The notes: a model not told the origin generated them from the letters alone. DNA of 64,000 bases from Teichococcus coralli (GCF_009829925.1 NZ_SNVJ01000007.1:62001-126000); one strand, 5' to 3'. Shown: positions 24,449 to 33,418, counted from the first letter of the stretch. Translations and numbers: made by a program.

Positions 24449-26788
24449 TCAGACCCTCGGCTTCACGGCACGGACATAGAGTGTGCCGGCATCCACGGTG
24501 ATGCTGCCGCCACTGACATTCTGTGCGGTCACCCGCACCTGATCGAGGCTGGCGGTGCCGCCCACCGAGGCGTGGAACACCACGCCGCCGTTCTGGAAGC
24601 CACTGCTCTTGGCGAAGCTCGCCTGCACGAAGTCGCCCTGCCGCACGCCGGGAAGCGCGACGTCACGCGTCGCGCTGGCGCCAGCCGCCAGGTTTGGCAC
24701 CACCCATCCCGCATCGGTCACGCCGTACTCGCGCGTTCCCCACTTCCGACTGCCGCCGAAGAGCAGCGCCGGCGCATGCAGCGGCGAGCAGTAGAGGCGC
24801 AGCGCCTTCAGCACGGCGTTGGCGCTGCCGCCACGAACGCCGATCGCGGCGAACCGTGCATTTGCATGGAGGGTGACGCGCTGCAGGCGGTTGATCGGCA
24901 GCCCGCCCACCAGGCTGTCGAGATCCGCATTGCCCTCCCAGAAGAAGGACGGACTCCCCGCCCAGACCGCGTTCATGTTGGAGAGCAGCGCCGGATTCGT
25001 CGCCCCGAGCACTGCCTCACTGGCATCGAACTGCATCACGATCGGCCGCAGCTCCGAGCCTTCGGCGGCGATGAAGAACTCCTTGCAAACACTGCAATCC
25101 ACCACGAAGGCAAGCGCGCGGCTGGTCGGGATGCCGACGCTGTCCGGGTTCAGCGCGAACTGCGACAGGCCGGCGAAGGCGAAGCCGTTCAGGTTCGCCG
25201 GCGGCCCTGATGGATTGCCGGAAAGCACCGCCATCTGCTCGAAGCCGATGCCGTCGACGTTATCGATGGTCTGCCGGAAGGCGCGCCGCCGGACATTCTC
25301 CGCCGCGGCGACCAGGCGTGGAGTGCCCTGCGCCGCGCTGGCCTGGTGCAGGGGGATGACCGTGCCGCCAGCCCGCGTCGCCGTGGCCGTGTACTCGACA
25401 TCGGCGCCCGTGAAGGCATAGGTGCCGACATAGACGACCTCGTAGAGGCAATCATTCGCACCGCCCGCGTGCCGCGCCACATTAGGGCTGCACTGCTCCA
25501 TCCGCACGCCGCGGGCGATGATGCCGCGCTCGTCCCCGGCCTCCAGGAGGAAGGGGATGGCCGCCACCGTTCCCGGGCTGCCCTGCCGCTGCAGCTCGAA
25601 GGCCGGGCCGGTGAAGAAATGCGCGTTGTGTCGGGGGTAGGCCCCTGGCGCACAGGAGAAGCGAACGCCGAAGCGGTCGCGCGTCGGGTTGGTGCTGGCG
25701 CTGTTGGCGAAGTGCCCGCCGATGTAGCGCACGGAGTTGTTCCAGCCCGACGCGGTCGCCGTATGCACGTCGAGGCCGATGCGGTTGTTGACGAACCGGC
25801 CGAGGTACATCGTTGTATCCTCGAAGCCGAGCTCGACACCCTCGGTCCGCGTGCCGATGGTGAAGCCCTCCACCTGCCGGACCTCCACCACGGACGCATC
25901 GAGGTTGCGCAGCAGAATGCCGATGTCGCGCTCGTCCAGCCAGTCGGTGATCGTGGCGCGCAGCACGCGCAGGCCCTGGTACAGCTTCGCCTGGTTGCGC
26001 GCCGCCGCGCCGTCGCCGAGGGTCAGCGCCGTCACACCCCCTGGCCCGGCATAAAGAATGCTGCCGCGCATCGTCAGCCCCGCCGCCGCGCCCGGAAGCG
26101 TCAGCGGAATGGTCGTGCGGTGCGTGCCCTCGCCGATGACGAGATGCTTGCCCGAGGCCGCGGCAGCGTTCATTGCCGCCTGCAGCGCCGGTCCGTCATC
26201 GCTGACGCCGTCGCCCGTGGCACCGAAGTCGCGCGCGGAAAGGCGCTCGGCCAGCTTGTCCTCCACGGTGCGCGGGATCGCCCCGCCAAACGGGGCGAGC
26301 AGCACCGGATCACGTGGCACGGCAGTGACGTTGCCGACGCTGTCGAAGCCAAGCAGGCGATTGACGCGACCGCTTCGCGCAGGCAGTACCAGCCTGGCAG
26401 GAAGATCACCCGGATCGGCACGGATGGCGCCTGTCAGATTCTCACGCATCTCCTGCAGCGATGCGACCTGCCGGTCCATTTCGTCATTGAGCGTCTTGGC
26501 CCGCAGCACGCCGTTCGGCTGGAAGTCGGTAACGCGCTCGATCAGCATCACGCGCCGCATCAGCAGCTGGCGCCCGGCTGCGGGAGGCGCGGCGAACACC
26601 ACCCTGCCGCCCTCCGAGCTGCCGGCACCCGTGATGGTGAAGCCATCGTACTGCACCAGGCCGTCCAGGCGGACCTCAAGGTCGGCGCTCTCGAAAATCG
26701 GGAACGGATAGATGAAGACGGTCTGCGCGCCGTCCGCCACGTAGTGCACACGCGGCGCGACGTCGCCGATGCGGATATGCTCGGCCAT
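24449..26788 (-). CDS. Tail spike: T7 fibre-type N terminus with pectate-lyase-like beta-helix
   Basis: 779 residues. Residues 1-130 resemble the T7 tail-fibre attachment domain (ADGAQTVFIYPFPIFESADL, FAAPPAAGRQLLMRR, FQPNGVLRAKTLNDEMDRQV). A linker leads to ARDFGATGDGVSDDGPALQAA (185-205), the opening of the pectate lyase/beta-helix group, and then a long glycine- and asparagine-rich repeat region to about 600 and a beta-rich end. It should bind and possibly degrade a host surface polysaccharide. The catalytic residues cannot be placed by eye. Looks intact and shows no frameshift. Confidence 0.85.
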   Translation of the reverse strand: MAEHIRIGDVAPRVHYVADGAQTVFIYPFPIFESADLEVRLDGLVQYDGFTITGAGSSEGGRVVFAAPPAAGRQLLMRRVMLIERVTDFQPNGVLRAKTLNDEMDRQVASLQEMRENLTGAIRADPGDLPARLVLPARSGRVNRLLGFDSVGNVTAVPRDPVLLAPFGGAIPRTVEDKLAERLSARDFGATGDGVSDDGPALQAAMNAAAASGKHLVIGEGTHRTTIPLTLPGAAAGLTMRGSILYAGPGGVTALTLGDGAAARNQAKLYQGLRVLRATITDWLDERDIGILLRNLDASVVEVRQVEGFTIGTRTEGVELGFEDTTMYLGRFVNNRIGLDVHTATASGWNNSVRYIGGHFANSASTNPTRDRFGVRFSCAPGAYPRHNAHFFTGPAFELQRQGSPGTVAAIPFLLEAGDERGIIARGVRMEQCSPNVARHAGGANDCLYEVVYVGTYAFTGADVEYTATATRAGGTVIPLHQASAAQGTPRLVAAAENVRRRAFRQTIDNVDGIGFEQMAVLSGNPSGPPANLNGFAFAGLSQFALNPDSVGIPTSRALAFVVDCSVCKEFFIAAEGSELRPIVMQFDASEAVLGATNPALLSNMNAVWAGSPSFFWEGNADLDSLVGGLPINRLQRVTLHANARFAAIGVRGGSANAVLKALRLYCSPLHAPALLFGGSRKWGTREYGVTDAGWVVPNLAAGASATRDVALPGVRQGDFVQASFAKSSGFQNGGVVFHASVGGTASLDQVRVTAQNVSGGSITVDAGTLYVRAVKPRV

Positions 26789-26844
26789 GCGGGTCTCTCA
26801 TGCAGGAGGGGAATCGGGGCGTCCGGGCGGCCGCGGGTGCGTCG

Positions 26845-26882
26845 GAGCATTTCCCGTTCCCTCACGCTCACGGGAAATGCTC
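26845..26882. repeat. Perfect 13-bp palindrome between virion genes
   Basis: GAGCATTTCCCGT (26845-26857), a 12-base loop, ACGGGAAATGCTC (26870-26882). It lies between the small internal protein gene and the tail spike gene, where 26789-26917 holds no gene. No T run follows on either side. The type resembles dispersed chromosomal palindromes of GC-rich alphaproteobacteria. It could act as an mRNA stabiliser or partial terminator within the operon. Confidence 0.75.
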
Positions 26883-26917
26883 GCAGCCCTGGATGATGGA
26901 TGGGCGTCGGCGCCGCG

Positions 26918-27358
26918 TCAGTCCAGCAGCGAACGCAGCGCCCCTCCGAAGCTGTTGCCGGCACGCAGCCATGTGGTCAGCGATCCGTCGCTGTTGAGCA
27001 GGGAGGAGCGGCCGGCCGACATCCGCGCCGCGAAGGCGTCGCTGCTGTCCTGCGCTGCCTCGGCGGCATCGCGCTCCAGGCCGGCGGTGATGGCGCCGGC
27101 CGAACCCTGGTCCGGACTGATCCCTGACGCGGCGAGGCGCGCGCGCGTGGAGGCGACGGTGCGCTCCAGCCGGTCCTGCCGGGCGCGCGCCTCGCTTTCC
27201 TGCTGCGCGGCAAGCTGCTGCTGCCGGGCGGTGAGCGCCTCCGCCTGCTGTTGCTGCTGCGCCTTGGCTTGTGCCGCCTGCGCCTGGCCCTGGCGCACCG
27301 TGCCGTAGAGCGAGGCGCCCGTACCGATCAGCGTGGCGATGGGGGCAAGCTGGGCCAT
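26918..27358 (-). CDS. Small internal virion-type protein
   Basis: 146 residues. A short hydrophobic start (LAPIATLIGTGASLYGTVRQ) is followed by a long Gln/Ala-rich helix (residues 22-75, QAQAAQAKAQQQQQAEALTA) with coiled-coil character and RTVASTRARLAASGISPDQGSAG, a pattern shared by small internal or tail proteins of short-tailed phages (gp14 type). It overlaps the nozzle gene stop by one base. No larger ejection proteins follow, which is unusual for T7-like virions. Confidence 0.7.
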   Translation of the reverse strand: MAQLAPIATLIGTGASLYGTVRQGQAQAAQAKAQQQQQAEALTARQQQLAAQQESEARARQDRLERTVASTRARLAASGISPDQGSAGAITAGLERDAAEAAQDSSDAFAARMSAGRSSLLNSDGSLTTWLRAGNSFGGALRSLLD

Positions 27359-29238
27359 CAGTCGTTCATCCTCGTCTCGGTGGTGACGGAAAGCAGCGTG
27401 AGCGGCAGCGGCGTGTCGCCTTCGATCCGCCAGAGCGGCAGCATGGTGTCGCGTCGCCAGCCGAAGGCGCGCAGCGTGACGTCGCCGGTGAAGCGCGGCG
27501 GCGCGGCATCAAGCACGGGCGTATCCATGCGGCGGAACGGCACATTCTGCGGCCCGCGTCCGAGATCCACCGTCAGCGCCGCGGTTTCCAGCAAGCGGAG
27601 GCCGATGGAAAGCAGACGAACAGGCCCGCTGCGCGTGCCGCCCGCGCTTACAAGCTGCGGCGGCAGCGGCTCGATGACATGGCTGTAGCCGAGGCCGACC
27701 TGCACGGCGGAGGCGGCCGGATCGAGCGACACGCCGCCATTGGCGACCGTGGCGCTGCCGCGCGGCGCGCCATCCGCCACCACCTGCACGCTGCGTCCCG
27801 CCAGATGGTCGAGGCCATTCCACAGCGTCCGCTCCGTGCTGTCGTTGCCGGTCAGCCCGGCATCCACCGCCAGCGCATCATCGAACCTCTCCAGCCGCAG
27901 CGATCCGGCCCGCTCAACAGCACACCAGATCGTTCCGTCGATCTCCGCCAGCGCGCGAAAGGCGCCGTCGGTGTCCTGCCGCGTCCAGGCGGTGACCTGC
28001 TCGGCGCGGTAGAGCGTCAGGGTGGCAAGCCACCCACCTGCCATGGCCACGTGCAGCAGCCGGCCCGCCTGGTCATAGGCCATGGAGACCGGCCGTTCCA
28101 CCAGGTGCCGCGCGACGAGCGCCAGGTCGTTCGCCTGGTAGGCCTGCTGCACGTCGGTGTAGGCATACTCGTGCACTGCCTGGCCCGAGCGCGCCACGAA
28201 CATGGTGCTGCCATCCACGTCCACCGGTGGAATAATGCGATCGACCGGCGAGCCGATCCGGGTCTGCCGGTGCAGCTGGATGGAAGCCGGCGTCATCGGA
28301 TCGCCCGTCACCATCCATTCAGCGCCGGAGGTGAAGACCTGCAGGTGCCGCCCGGAGAAGACGGCACGGATGGCGTTCACCTGGTCGGAGAGCAGGCCGA
28401 ACTCGATCGCCTGGTCGTCCAGCCCGGTGCCGAGGTCGAAGTTGAACAGGTCGCCCGAGCACGAGAGCCAAAGCCGGTTGGGCAGATCGCGCGAGCCGCC
28501 CAGCACCAGGCGGTCCTGATGGAAGCAGGCGCAAACCGGCCAGCCGCGCGCCGGGCTGAAGGCCGCTTCGTCCCAGTCGCTGCTGGCCGCCGTGTCCGGC
28601 AGCGTGCCCTCCACCTGCGCGCTGGCGCTGGTGGCGGAGAGGATCGCCGTCACCCGCAGCCGCTTGCCGCGCAACCGCAGCCGCGCTCCGGAATGGCCCG
28701 CCTGGAAGAAGGGAGCGCTGGTTGCCAGCGTCACGCTGCCGGTGGTTCCGCTGGCGGCCAAGGTCACCTCCGGCGCGGCGAAGCGGAAGAACGGCTCCGC
28801 CACCCACGGCCACGTCGTCATGGTCCAGGCCACATGGCTGCTGCGCGTCACCCGCTGAGGCGGCATCTCGGGATGCAGCAACAGCAATGTGTCGGCGCTC
28901 TGCGTATGTGCCATCTGGTCGAGCATCGCCGCGGTCCAGGGTGCGCTCAGGCTCGCCACCGCGACATCACCCATGAAAACCTGCAGGCGCTGATGCGTCA
29001 GCACCAGCAGGTAAGTCTGCTCCGTGTTGAACTCGAAGGCGATGAGCCGCGCGGAGCCGGGCAGCATGGCCACGTGCCGCAACCCCGGCCGCCGCGTCAC
29101 GCCGCCCGTGGGCTGGATGAACACGTTGCGCAGCCGCCGCGCGCCGTTCTCGAAGGCGCGCAGGTCGCCGCGGCCAAGCAGCTGGTCGCTCAGCTCACCC
29201 GCGGCAAAGCTCGTCTTGGTGCTGCGGTCGCCCGCCAT
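27358..29238 (-). CDS. Phage nozzle protein (tail tubular protein B type)
   Basis: 626 residues. The start KTSFAAGELSDQLLGRGDL, then GARRLRNVFIQPTGGVTRRPGLR, is diagnostic for the nozzle/stabilisation protein of short-tailed phages, comparable with T7 gp12. It forms the tip of the short tail tube through which DNA passes. WLSCSGDLFNFDLGTGLDDQAIEF and FTSGAEWMVTG are further family stretches. Three bases after the adaptor gene stop in transcription order. Complete frame of normal length. Confidence 0.87.
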   Translation of the reverse strand: MAGDRSTKTSFAAGELSDQLLGRGDLRAFENGARRLRNVFIQPTGGVTRRPGLRHVAMLPGSARLIAFEFNTEQTYLLVLTHQRLQVFMGDVAVASLSAPWTAAMLDQMAHTQSADTLLLLHPEMPPQRVTRSSHVAWTMTTWPWVAEPFFRFAAPEVTLAASGTTGSVTLATSAPFFQAGHSGARLRLRGKRLRVTAILSATSASAQVEGTLPDTAASSDWDEAAFSPARGWPVCACFHQDRLVLGGSRDLPNRLWLSCSGDLFNFDLGTGLDDQAIEFGLLSDQVNAIRAVFSGRHLQVFTSGAEWMVTGDPMTPASIQLHRQTRIGSPVDRIIPPVDVDGSTMFVARSGQAVHEYAYTDVQQAYQANDLALVARHLVERPVSMAYDQAGRLLHVAMAGGWLATLTLYRAEQVTAWTRQDTDGAFRALAEIDGTIWCAVERAGSLRLERFDDALAVDAGLTGNDSTERTLWNGLDHLAGRSVQVVADGAPRGSATVANGGVSLDPAASAVQVGLGYSHVIEPLPPQLVSAGGTRSGPVRLLSIGLRLLETAALTVDLGRGPQNVPFRRMDTPVLDAAPPRFTGDVTLRAFGWRRDTMLPLWRIEGDTPLPLTLLSVTTETRMND

Positions 29239-29241
29239 GTG

Positions 29242-29811
29242 TCATCTCCTCGCGGCAATCAGCGGGAAGTCCTCAACGGCGCGCGTCGTGCTCTGCTGGC
29301 TGTCGGCGGCGCGCGCACGACGGAACTCGGTTTCCGCCAGTCGGTGCAGCATCTCCGTTCGCGAGGAGCTCTCGGTCAGGGGAATGCAGAACTCGGCCGC
29401 CAGCCGCGCAACCAGCGCCGCGGCGAAGAAAGCGGGAAAGCCGCTCTCCGCAGGCCGGAAGAGATAGGTCAGCGTCACCTGTGAGGCGTTCGTGTGCAGC
29501 CGGCTTTCATTGAGCCGGTACGCAAGCCCACGGCCCCGGCCACCTTCTCCGGCGGAAAGAACCCGCAGGAAGTCCGATGGCAGCTGGTAGGCATAGGCGT
29601 AGTCGGCGTGCGGCGTCTCGACGAGCCGCGGCAACTCCATCTGGCCGGTCGCGAAGGACCAGGGATGGGCGGAAAGCAGCGCGTCGCAGACCAGAGGATA
29701 GAGATGCGCCGCCACCTCCGCCTCGGCGGTGCCTTCGTCAAAGGAGGCGATGGGCTGCGCACCGATCTTCAGCAACGCGCGCGAGCAGAGGACGAGGGCG
29801 GACAGCGCCAT
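29242..29811 (-). CDS. Tail adaptor protein (tail tubular protein A type)
   Basis: 189 residues. ALSALVLCSRALLKIGAQPI, VCDALLSAHPWSFATGQMELPRL, YAYAYQLPSDFLRVL and VTLTYLF are typical of the adaptor between portal and nozzle in podoviruses, comparable with T7 gp11. Start at 29811; the frame remains open further upstream through the palindrome pair but that part is not protein-like. The gene is separated from capsid by 160 bases that hold palindrome copy E. Confidence 0.83.
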   Translation of the reverse strand: MALSALVLCSRALLKIGAQPIASFDEGTAEAEVAAHLYPLVCDALLSAHPWSFATGQMELPRLVETPHADYAYAYQLPSDFLRVLSAGEGGRGRGLAYRLNESRLHTNASQVTLTYLFRPAESGFPAFFAAALVARLAAEFCIPLTESSSRTEMLHRLAETEFRRARAADSQQSTTRAVEDFPLIAARR

Positions 29812-29842
29812 CGGTCGGAACTCCCGGAAGGTTGCAGGAAGG

Positions 29843-29963
29843 CTGGGGGAATGAGTTCCCCCAGACGCCCTTCTTTTTTCTGTCAGTTCCCGCGCCCGCT
29901 CACTGGCGCCCCTCGAACTGACTGAAGAAGGAAGGGAGTGCGGGGAAATTCCTTCCCCCGCAC
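29843..29963. repeat. Paired terminator-like palindromes, copy inside the virion island
   Basis: Left unit 29843-29864: CTGGGGGAA, loop TGAG, TTCCCCCAG, followed by CGCCCTTCTTTTTTCTGTCAG. Right unit 29938-29963: GTGCGGGGAA and TTCCCCCGCAC arms with one bulged G; its leftward tail is TCCCTTCCTTCTTCAGTCAG. The right unit follows the capsid gene stop by 9 bases and could end its transcript. The left unit points right although both flanking genes run left, so it has no transcript to end. Confidence 0.78.
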
Positions 29964-29972
29964 GTTTTCCGA

Positions 29973-30806
29973 TTACTCGGCGGCGCGCATCCGCACGACG
30001 CCGGCCGCGTCGATCATCACCGCGCCCTGGCTCATCATGTTGTTGACGAAGTGGGCGGCGCGGTCGCCATGCCACGTGATGTCGGTCACCACCTCCTGCG
30101 CGACGGCATGGCCGATGGCGGTCTTGTGATAGAAGTAGCAGAAGCGCAGATTGCCGCTCTTGGTCAGGCCGGAATGCGGCATCCAGGTCGCGCCCAGCCA
30201 GCGCTTCACCTGCGTGCCCTTCCAGGGCAGGTCGTCGTCGCCGACATACTGGGCGTTGGCGAACTCCTGGATCTGCAGCAGCTCGCTCCACTGCTTCCAG
30301 CCGACGATGGCGAAGCGATTGCCGTCATCCGGCACGTCAGCGGCGCCGAGCATCTCGAAGGCCATCAGCACCTTCGCCTTGGTCAGCCCGTCGGTGTCGC
30401 CGGTGCCCGGCGCGGTGCCGACCGCCTCATGCGTCGCCGTGTCCAGCGCGGCGATGATCAGCTCGTCGGTCTTGCGGCCCAGCGCATAGGCCCCGGCGCT
30501 GGCCACCACCTGGCGCTCGTCAATGTTGGTCTTTAGCTCGTCAAGACGGTCGATCCACTCGCCGGCATAGTAGTCCTGCAGGAAGCACTCGACATTGGAA
30601 TGCGAGAGGTTCATCACCGGCACCGCGCCGTTGCGCGCCTTCGCCGCCGCGATGCCGCGGCCGACGATCGGGAACACGGTGGAGGCGCCACGCACGTCCG
30701 TCTTGCTGCGCACCGTCGGGCGCAGCTTGCTGCCCTGCCGCTGGTAGGCGTCATGCACCTCGGACTGGAACTGCTTCGTGAAGACCTGGTCGATGGAAGC
30801 GGACAT
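29973..30806 (-). CDS. Major capsid protein (podovirus type)
   Basis: 277 residues. IDQVFTKQFQSEVHDAYQRQGSKLR, VFPIVGRGIA, ERQVVASAGAYALGRKTDELI and the late LRFCYFYHKTAIGHAVAQEV followed by WHGDRAAHFVNNMMSQGAV are typical of the HK97-fold capsid proteins encoded beside head-to-tail connector genes in short-tailed phages. It builds the head. The 162 bases upstream (30807-30968) carry no gene; a 7-bp GCTCCGG/CCGGAGC stem lies there. Confidence 0.85.
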   Translation of the reverse strand: MSASIDQVFTKQFQSEVHDAYQRQGSKLRPTVRSKTDVRGASTVFPIVGRGIAAAKARNGAVPVMNLSHSNVECFLQDYYAGEWIDRLDELKTNIDERQVVASAGAYALGRKTDELIIAALDTATHEAVGTAPGTGDTDGLTKAKVLMAFEMLGAADVPDDGNRFAIVGWKQWSELLQIQEFANAQYVGDDDLPWKGTQVKRWLGATWMPHSGLTKSGNLRFCYFYHKTAIGHAVAQEVVTDITWHGDRAAHFVNNMMSQGAVMIDAAGVVRMRAAE

Positions 30807-30968
30807 GCCGATTTCCTTAAGAGGCGGAATGGTGGGATGGGTTCAGCCAGGCGCTCCGGTTGGCCACGCGGGGCCGGAGCGGCAGGCACGCCGCGGCACC
30901 CGGCAATGCGGGTTGCGCCACGGCGGAAAACGGTTGGAAGACGGGCGCGCCGGAACCCCGGCGACGCG

Positions 30969-31700
30969 TCAGCCCTGACCGAAGAGGCGCTTGAAGCCCT
31001 CGGTCACGCGCTTGACGTATTCCGGCTCGCGCGAGCGCCAGTAGCGCGGGTCGCGCATCATCTTGCGCAGCGCCTGCTCATCGAGCGCTTCGGCAGGCTC
31101 GGCATTGCGCGCCAGGCTCGGCTCGCTCTTCGCCATCATCCGGTGCAGCGCCAGCACGCCCTCGGCGGTGGTGGAAAGCGCCTCGAAGACCGGCGGCGCC
31201 AGGTTGGCACGACCCCAGGCGGCGATCTGCGGCGCGATGCGGCGGAACTGCTCATCGCCGCCGAATTCCTGCGCCAGCCGCGCCACCTGCTTCTGCGCCT
31301 CGTAGTCGGCCGCCGCCTCGGCGATCAGCGGCAGCAGCCGCTCGGCCGCGAGATCATAGACAAGCTGCACCTGCGTGCAGGTGAAGCCCGCCTCGTGCAG
31401 CCGCTTGTTGATCTCCGGATCCGGGCCGCAGAGCTCATGCTTCGGCTCCACGGCGTATTCCTCCGGCGCATCGGGCACGCCGATGGCGCGGCGAAAGCGG
31501 GCGCGCTCCTCCTCCGGCGCCTCCGGACCGGGCGGCGCGAAGCGCTGGGAGAGGCGCTTCTCCAGCTCGCGGTAGGAGCGCAGCAGCGCCTCCACGCGCA
31601 GGCTGCCGGTCTCCGGGTCCCGGAACTTCTCCGGAATTTCCTCGGCTGCCGCCGGAGCGGCGCCCTCCGCCATCGCGGCCTCAAGCAAGTTCTCGGACAT
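30969..31700 (-). CDS. Capsid assembly scaffolding-type protein
   Basis: 243 residues, acidic and helical. FRDPETGSLRVEALLRSYRELEKRLSQR near residue 26-53 is shared by the scaffold proteins placed between portal and capsid genes in podoviruses, followed by FRRAIGVPDAPEEYAVEP and an amphipathic C terminus (DPRYWRSREPEYVKRVTEGFKRLF) that would bind the capsid shell. Start at 31700, eight bases after the portal stop. Acts transiently in prohead assembly. Confidence 0.78.
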   Translation of the reverse strand: MSENLLEAAMAEGAAPAAAEEIPEKFRDPETGSLRVEALLRSYRELEKRLSQRFAPPGPEAPEEERARFRRAIGVPDAPEEYAVEPKHELCGPDPEINKRLHEAGFTCTQVQLVYDLAAERLLPLIAEAAADYEAQKQVARLAQEFGGDEQFRRIAPQIAAWGRANLAPPVFEALSTTAEGVLALHRMMAKSEPSLARNAEPAEALDEQALRKMMRDPRYWRSREPEYVKRVTEGFKRLFGQG

Positions 31701-31708
31701 GCGGAGCG

Positions 31709-33136
31709 TCACTCCTCGAGAGGGGTCAGGATCCCGGCCGGCGCGGCAAGCGTCCGGGCCAGGTGTCGGGTGGCGGCGGCGACGTCGAGTTGCGCCGCCG
31801 CCTGCGGGCCCAGTGCCGCCACCGCCTGCAGGAACAGCAAGGTGTTCGCCGCATCGGCGCGGCCCTGCACGCGGGCCAGCGGAGACTGATAGGTCAGCCG
31901 CACCTCGCGGCCGTCCAGCAGCAGCGGCGGCACCTCGCCACGCCGCCGCAGGATGCTGAGGCAACGGCCGATCAGCGGCGTCAGCAGCTCGGCCTGCATC
32001 CGCCCATAGGTCGCGCCGAGCAGCCGCGCCGTCTCGGCACTGCGCTCCAGCACTTCCGTGGCGGTCATGCGGGCGTCCCTCGGCGCGGTCAGCCGGTCGG
32101 CCAGCAACGCGCTGCGGATGCGCCCGCGCAGGTCGTCCAGCATCAGCTGCGAGACGTCGAAGTTGCCCGGCGCGGCCAATGGCGTCAGCCCGGAGGAGCC
32201 CGGCGCCTTCGGAATGATGGCGCCCGGCACCAGCCGCACCGTGGCGGGGTTCAGCACCCCGTCATCCTCGGCCTGCCAGATGCCGGTGGCGGCGATGGAG
32301 GCGTTCTTCAGCACCAGCTCCACCACCTTGTTGACGGTGCGGATGTCCGGCAGCGCCTTCATCACCGGGCCGCGGCCATAGACCTCGCCCGGCACCTTCA
32401 TCCAGCGGAAGGCGATGAAGGGGCTTTCTCCAAAGCGTCCAAAGCCCAGCGGCACCGCCTGCCCTTCATGGTCGAGCACGGCGAGGTAGCCGCTGCCCGT
32501 CCGCTCCGGCCACACCGCCTCGACCACGCGGTACCGGCGCGGCGACTCGTCTTCGCCGCTCCCGGCCAGCAGCGCCGCCGGCAGTTCCGCCTCCGGATAG
32601 CGCGCCTGGATCGCCGCGGCGTCGAGCGCCACGCAGCGATAGACGGTGTCGAGCCGGCCGCTCGGTCCCTCCTCCAGCACCGCGTCGCGCAGCGGCACGG
32701 CGGTGAAGCGCAGCGCCGAGAGCCCGCCGGCCGGCGCTTCCTCGACCAGCAGAACGCCGGTCCCGGCAACCACCAGGTCGAGCAGGGCCTGGTGCATCTC
32801 CAAAGCGAAGTTGGAGCGGTCCAGATGCCCCTGCAGCGTCTCCGCCGCGGCTTCCAGTGCCTTCGCGGCGGCCGCGCCCTCGGGGCCATTGGCCAGCGAT
32901 TCGGCCGGCGCCAGCCCGAACCAGCGGGACCAGGGAGGCGTCAGCTCGGCCAGCAGGCTGGCGGCAAGCTGCTCTGCGGCATCCGGCGCGGTCGCGTCAT
33001 AGAGCGCCGGCCCGCCGCTGCCGGGCGTCCCGTTCAGCACATGGTCGTAGCATTCCTGCCAGACGCCCTCCCAGGGGCGGCGGCGTTCCCGCGCGGCGCC
33101 GTGGCGCGCCAGAATGGTCTCGGGCGAGAGGGTCAT
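31709..33136 (-). CDS. Portal / head-to-tail connector protein
   Basis: 475 residues of the bacteriophage head-to-tail connecting protein family (T7 gp8 type). RRPWEGVWQECYDHVLNG near the N terminus, LAASLLAELTPPWSRWFGL, the stem region GEVYGRGPVMKALPDIRTVNKVVELVLKNASIA and MTATEVLERSAETARLLG are family blocks. It forms the twelve-fold ring for DNA entry. Somewhat shorter than T7 gp8 (about 535 residues). Start at 33136; longer frames to 33490 overlap the next gene. Confidence 0.9.
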   Translation of the reverse strand: MTLSPETILARHGAARERRRPWEGVWQECYDHVLNGTPGSGGPALYDATAPDAAEQLAASLLAELTPPWSRWFGLAPAESLANGPEGAAAAKALEAAAETLQGHLDRSNFALEMHQALLDLVVAGTGVLLVEEAPAGGLSALRFTAVPLRDAVLEEGPSGRLDTVYRCVALDAAAIQARYPEAELPAALLAGSGEDESPRRYRVVEAVWPERTGSGYLAVLDHEGQAVPLGFGRFGESPFIAFRWMKVPGEVYGRGPVMKALPDIRTVNKVVELVLKNASIAATGIWQAEDDGVLNPATVRLVPGAIIPKAPGSSGLTPLAAPGNFDVSQLMLDDLRGRIRSALLADRLTAPRDARMTATEVLERSAETARLLGATYGRMQAELLTPLIGRCLSILRRRGEVPPLLLDGREVRLTYQSPLARVQGRADAANTLLFLQAVAALGPQAAAQLDVAAATRHLARTLAAPAGILTPLEE

Positions 33137-33141
33137 CGGCC

Positions 33142-33372
33142 TCACTCCCCAAGCAGCGTCTTGCGGGTCCCGGCGAGACCCTGCGGCAACGGCTCCAGCA
33201 CGCCACGGGCGGAGGTGGCGATGGTGCCGGCGAGGCCGCGGCGAGACCGCTCCAGGTTCTCCGTCCGGGCGGTCTGCTCGGCGGCGTCGGGGGTCGGCCC
33301 GGCGGGCGGGGAAGCGACCGGCTCGGTCGCGGTCACGACCACCGGCTTCGGGGCGCGGAACAGGCCACCCAT
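33142..33372 (-). CDS. Small conserved phage protein before the portal gene
   Basis: 76 residues. MGGLFRAPKPVVV at the start, a helical middle with RTENLERSRRGLAGTIATSARGVL and the end KTLLGE recall a small protein repeatedly found beside portal genes in alphaproteobacterial phages (from memory). Basic and likely virion-associated; function unknown. Five bases ahead of the portal gene. Confidence 0.7.
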   Translation of the reverse strand: MGGLFRAPKPVVVTATEPVASPPAGPTPDAAEQTARTENLERSRRGLAGTIATSARGVLEPLPQGLAGTRKTLLGE

Positions 33373-33418
33373 GCGCGTGCGGCTCCTTCGGTTTGGCGGA
33401 AAGGTCGCCCCAAAAAGC

